From assembly GCA_031411495.1 (NCBI GenBank), contig JANOBD010000127.1, positions 62,001-126,000 on the forward strand: a stretch of 64,000 bases of DNA, given 5' to 3'. Below the pieces are notes generated by a model, which made no database searches, was not told the DNA's origin, and was given only the letters and a program-made list of their open reading frames with translations. This DNA is from JANOBD01 sp031411495 (lineage in GTDB: Bacteria > Planctomycetota > Phycisphaerae > Tepidisphaerales > Tepidisphaeraceae). Position 1 is the first letter of the stretch; each line of letters opens with the position of its first letter. Shown here piece by piece: positions 62,850 to 64,000 of the stretch. Made by a program: the position numbers and the translations under genes.

Positions 62850-64000
62850 TCACTTCACGTTCTTCATCAGCACCTGATGGATCAGTGCCGGCTGCTCCTT
62901 CGGGTCGTCGAAGAACCACGCCGTGACGCGATCGTCGGCGAGGTGATCCTTCACCAGATTCACATACCACACGGCCGCGACGCTGTCGGAGTGTTTCATC
63001 AGCACGTATCCCTGGGTCTTGCTCTTGTCGACCTTGTACCAGGCCTTGTCGGCACTGCTCCATTCCCAGCGGGTATCGCGCTTCCAGCCGGCGCTGTTCA
63101 TGCCGACTTTCAGCGGCTCGCCGCCGGTGCCTTCGGCGGCCCACTTGGCCTTGATGATCTGGATCAGCTCGTCCTTGTCGGCGGCGCTATACCGCTCGTC
63201 CGGGACGCGATTGGCCTCGAGGATGTTCGCTTCGAGTGACTTGCCCGTCTCGGCAATCTTCACCTGGGTCGCTTCGTAATCCGCAAGCGCTGCTTTGGAC
63301 TCCGGCGAATCCGGGCGCAGCGCGGTAAGGACGTCGATGCGCGTCTTCGCCATCGCGAGGCGCTGCGTGATGCCGCCTTCCGGCCCGAAGTACGCCGGCG
63401 ATTTGTTCGCCACCGCGGTCTGGGCCTGTTGGACGGCGAAGTCCAGTTCGTTCTTGATCGCCGGCGGAGACTCGCTCGCGTATTGATCGGCATGTTGCAT
63501 GAACCGGCCGAACACGGCGTCGAAGTAGTTGAGCACATCTTTCATCTGGCGCGCGCCATCGGTCGGCTGGTTGAGCAGGTCGGCGTACTTCTCGGCAATG
63601 CGGGCCCGCTCGGCCTTCACGTTCGGAAGCTGCTTCAGGATCTCGATTGCTTCATCCGGTCGGCTGTCAATGATTTGGGGATCGGCGTACATCTGGTTGA
63701 TCTCTTTGAGCCGATCGAAGTCGGCCTTGTACTCCGCGCCGCCTTTATTCACCACGCCTATCAGCCCGGCCTTGATGTCAGCGAGCTTCTTGTTCGATGC
63801 TTCGAGGCGCTTCGAGACCGTGTTGAATCTTTCACGCTCCGAATCCACGTCGGGATGTGCCGGCAGCGTGTCGAATCGCGTCTTGGCATTGGTCATGTAC
63901 TGGCCAATGCGCTCGCTATTGGAAATCAGGTTGTCGACCTCGGTGATAGGCACCTTCGAATCGCCAACCTTCCAGTCCTTGGAGCGTTCCTCGATCTGTT
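62850..64000 (-). CDS. Coiled-coil-rich hypothetical protein (5' end beyond the window)
   Basis: At least 383 residues; the frame is open to the right edge, so the start is outside the window. The GTG at 63953 is internal, since readable sequence (SKDWKVGDSKVPITEVDNLI) continues upstream of it. Most of the visible protein is helical and charged (for example RERFNTVSKRLEASNKKLADIK), suggesting long coiled coils. The last 100 residues form a compact Trp-rich region (WEWSSADKAWYKVDKSK, AVWYVNLVKDHL). No family was recognised. It converges with the pseudopilin gene, 20 bases apart. Confidence 0.6.
   Translation of the reverse strand, partial: QIEERSKDWKVGDSKVPITEVDNLISNSERIGQYMTNAKTRFDTLPAHPDVDSERERFNTVSKRLEASNKKLADIKAGLIGVVNKGGAEYKADFDRLKEINQMYADPQIIDSRPDEAIEILKQLPNVKAERARIAEKYADLLNQPTDGARQMKDVLNYFDAVFGRFMQHADQYASESPPAIKNELDFAVQQAQTAVANKSPAYFGPEGGITQRLAMAKTRIDVLTALRPDSPESKAALADYEATQVKIAETGKSLEANILEANRVPDERYSAADKDELIQIIKAKWAAEGTGGEPLKVGMNSAGWKRDTRWEWSSADKAWYKVDKSKTQGYVLMKHSDSVAAVWYVNLVKDHLADDRVTAWFFDDPKEQPALIHQVLMKNVK

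Overview
The window reads as chromosomal DNA of a planctomycete, probably of class Phycisphaerae (Tepidisphaerales-like). This is inferred from the high GC content and from several protein hallmarks: a short N-terminal LExRRLLA-type motif on large exported proteins, eight proteins ending in a PEP-CTERM-like tail, dockerin pairs of the type DLLxLAQNYG, SdrD B-like and P-domain mosaics, pseudopilin-like H-x9-DG proteins and many carbohydrate-active enzymes. No rRNA, tRNA, CRISPR array, transposase or phage gene was seen.

Layout. 0-16.6 kb: a GspE/PilB-like ATPase, a 2,609-residue PKD/RTX surface protein, a PII protein on the opposite strand, two paired membrane TPR-like proteins, a TadE/G-like protein, a small membrane protein and a secreted TPR-like protein. 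16.7-22.8 kb: a housekeeping regulatory run hpf - EIIA(Ntr-like) - HPr - enzyme I - RNase E/G. The last three spacers of this run each hold a hairpin of about 75 nt with about 31-nt arms but unrelated sequence. 22.9-29.8 kb (minus strand): two neighbouring dockerin-tailed mosaics, one a subtilisin and the other split by an in-frame TAG. 30.0-35.5 kb (minus): an SLC13/DASS transporter, a sialate O-acetylesterase-like enzyme, a methyltransferase and a soluble histidine kinase. 36.1-45.2 kb: a saccharide-use neighbourhood with a GH2 enzyme, a ROK regulator, two PEP-CTERM proteins around a pseudopilin, and a PA14-GH43 enzyme. 45.4-49.9 kb: an O-methyltransferase, an orphan BlaI-type repressor, a candidate small RNA, a zinc-ribbon membrane protein, and an SSS symporter overlapped by a tiny membrane protein. 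50.6-56.6 kb: a tandem array of six paralogous PEP-CTERM proteins. 56.7-64 kb: a TlpA-like thioredoxin, a BT1-family transporter, malate dehydrogenase, a GH127 enzyme, a second pseudopilin and a partial coiled-coil protein.

How the genes fit together. The GH2, GH43, GH127 and esterase genes, with the ROK regulator and transporters, suggest breakdown and uptake of plant-type polysaccharide (arabinose-containing or acetylated hemicellulose is an inference). A shared CACTT-N8-AAGTG-like palindrome upstream of both the ROK gene and the GH2 gene suggests direct control. The PTS phosphorelay has no sugar permease in view and looks regulatory. The most unusual observations are the hairpin elements of equal geometry but unrelated sequence (a fifth, similar one lies inside the transporter gene), the P-domains nested inside SdrD B-like domains, the four-domain higher-order repeat in the giant PKD protein, the in-frame TAG, and the six-gene PEP-CTERM array.
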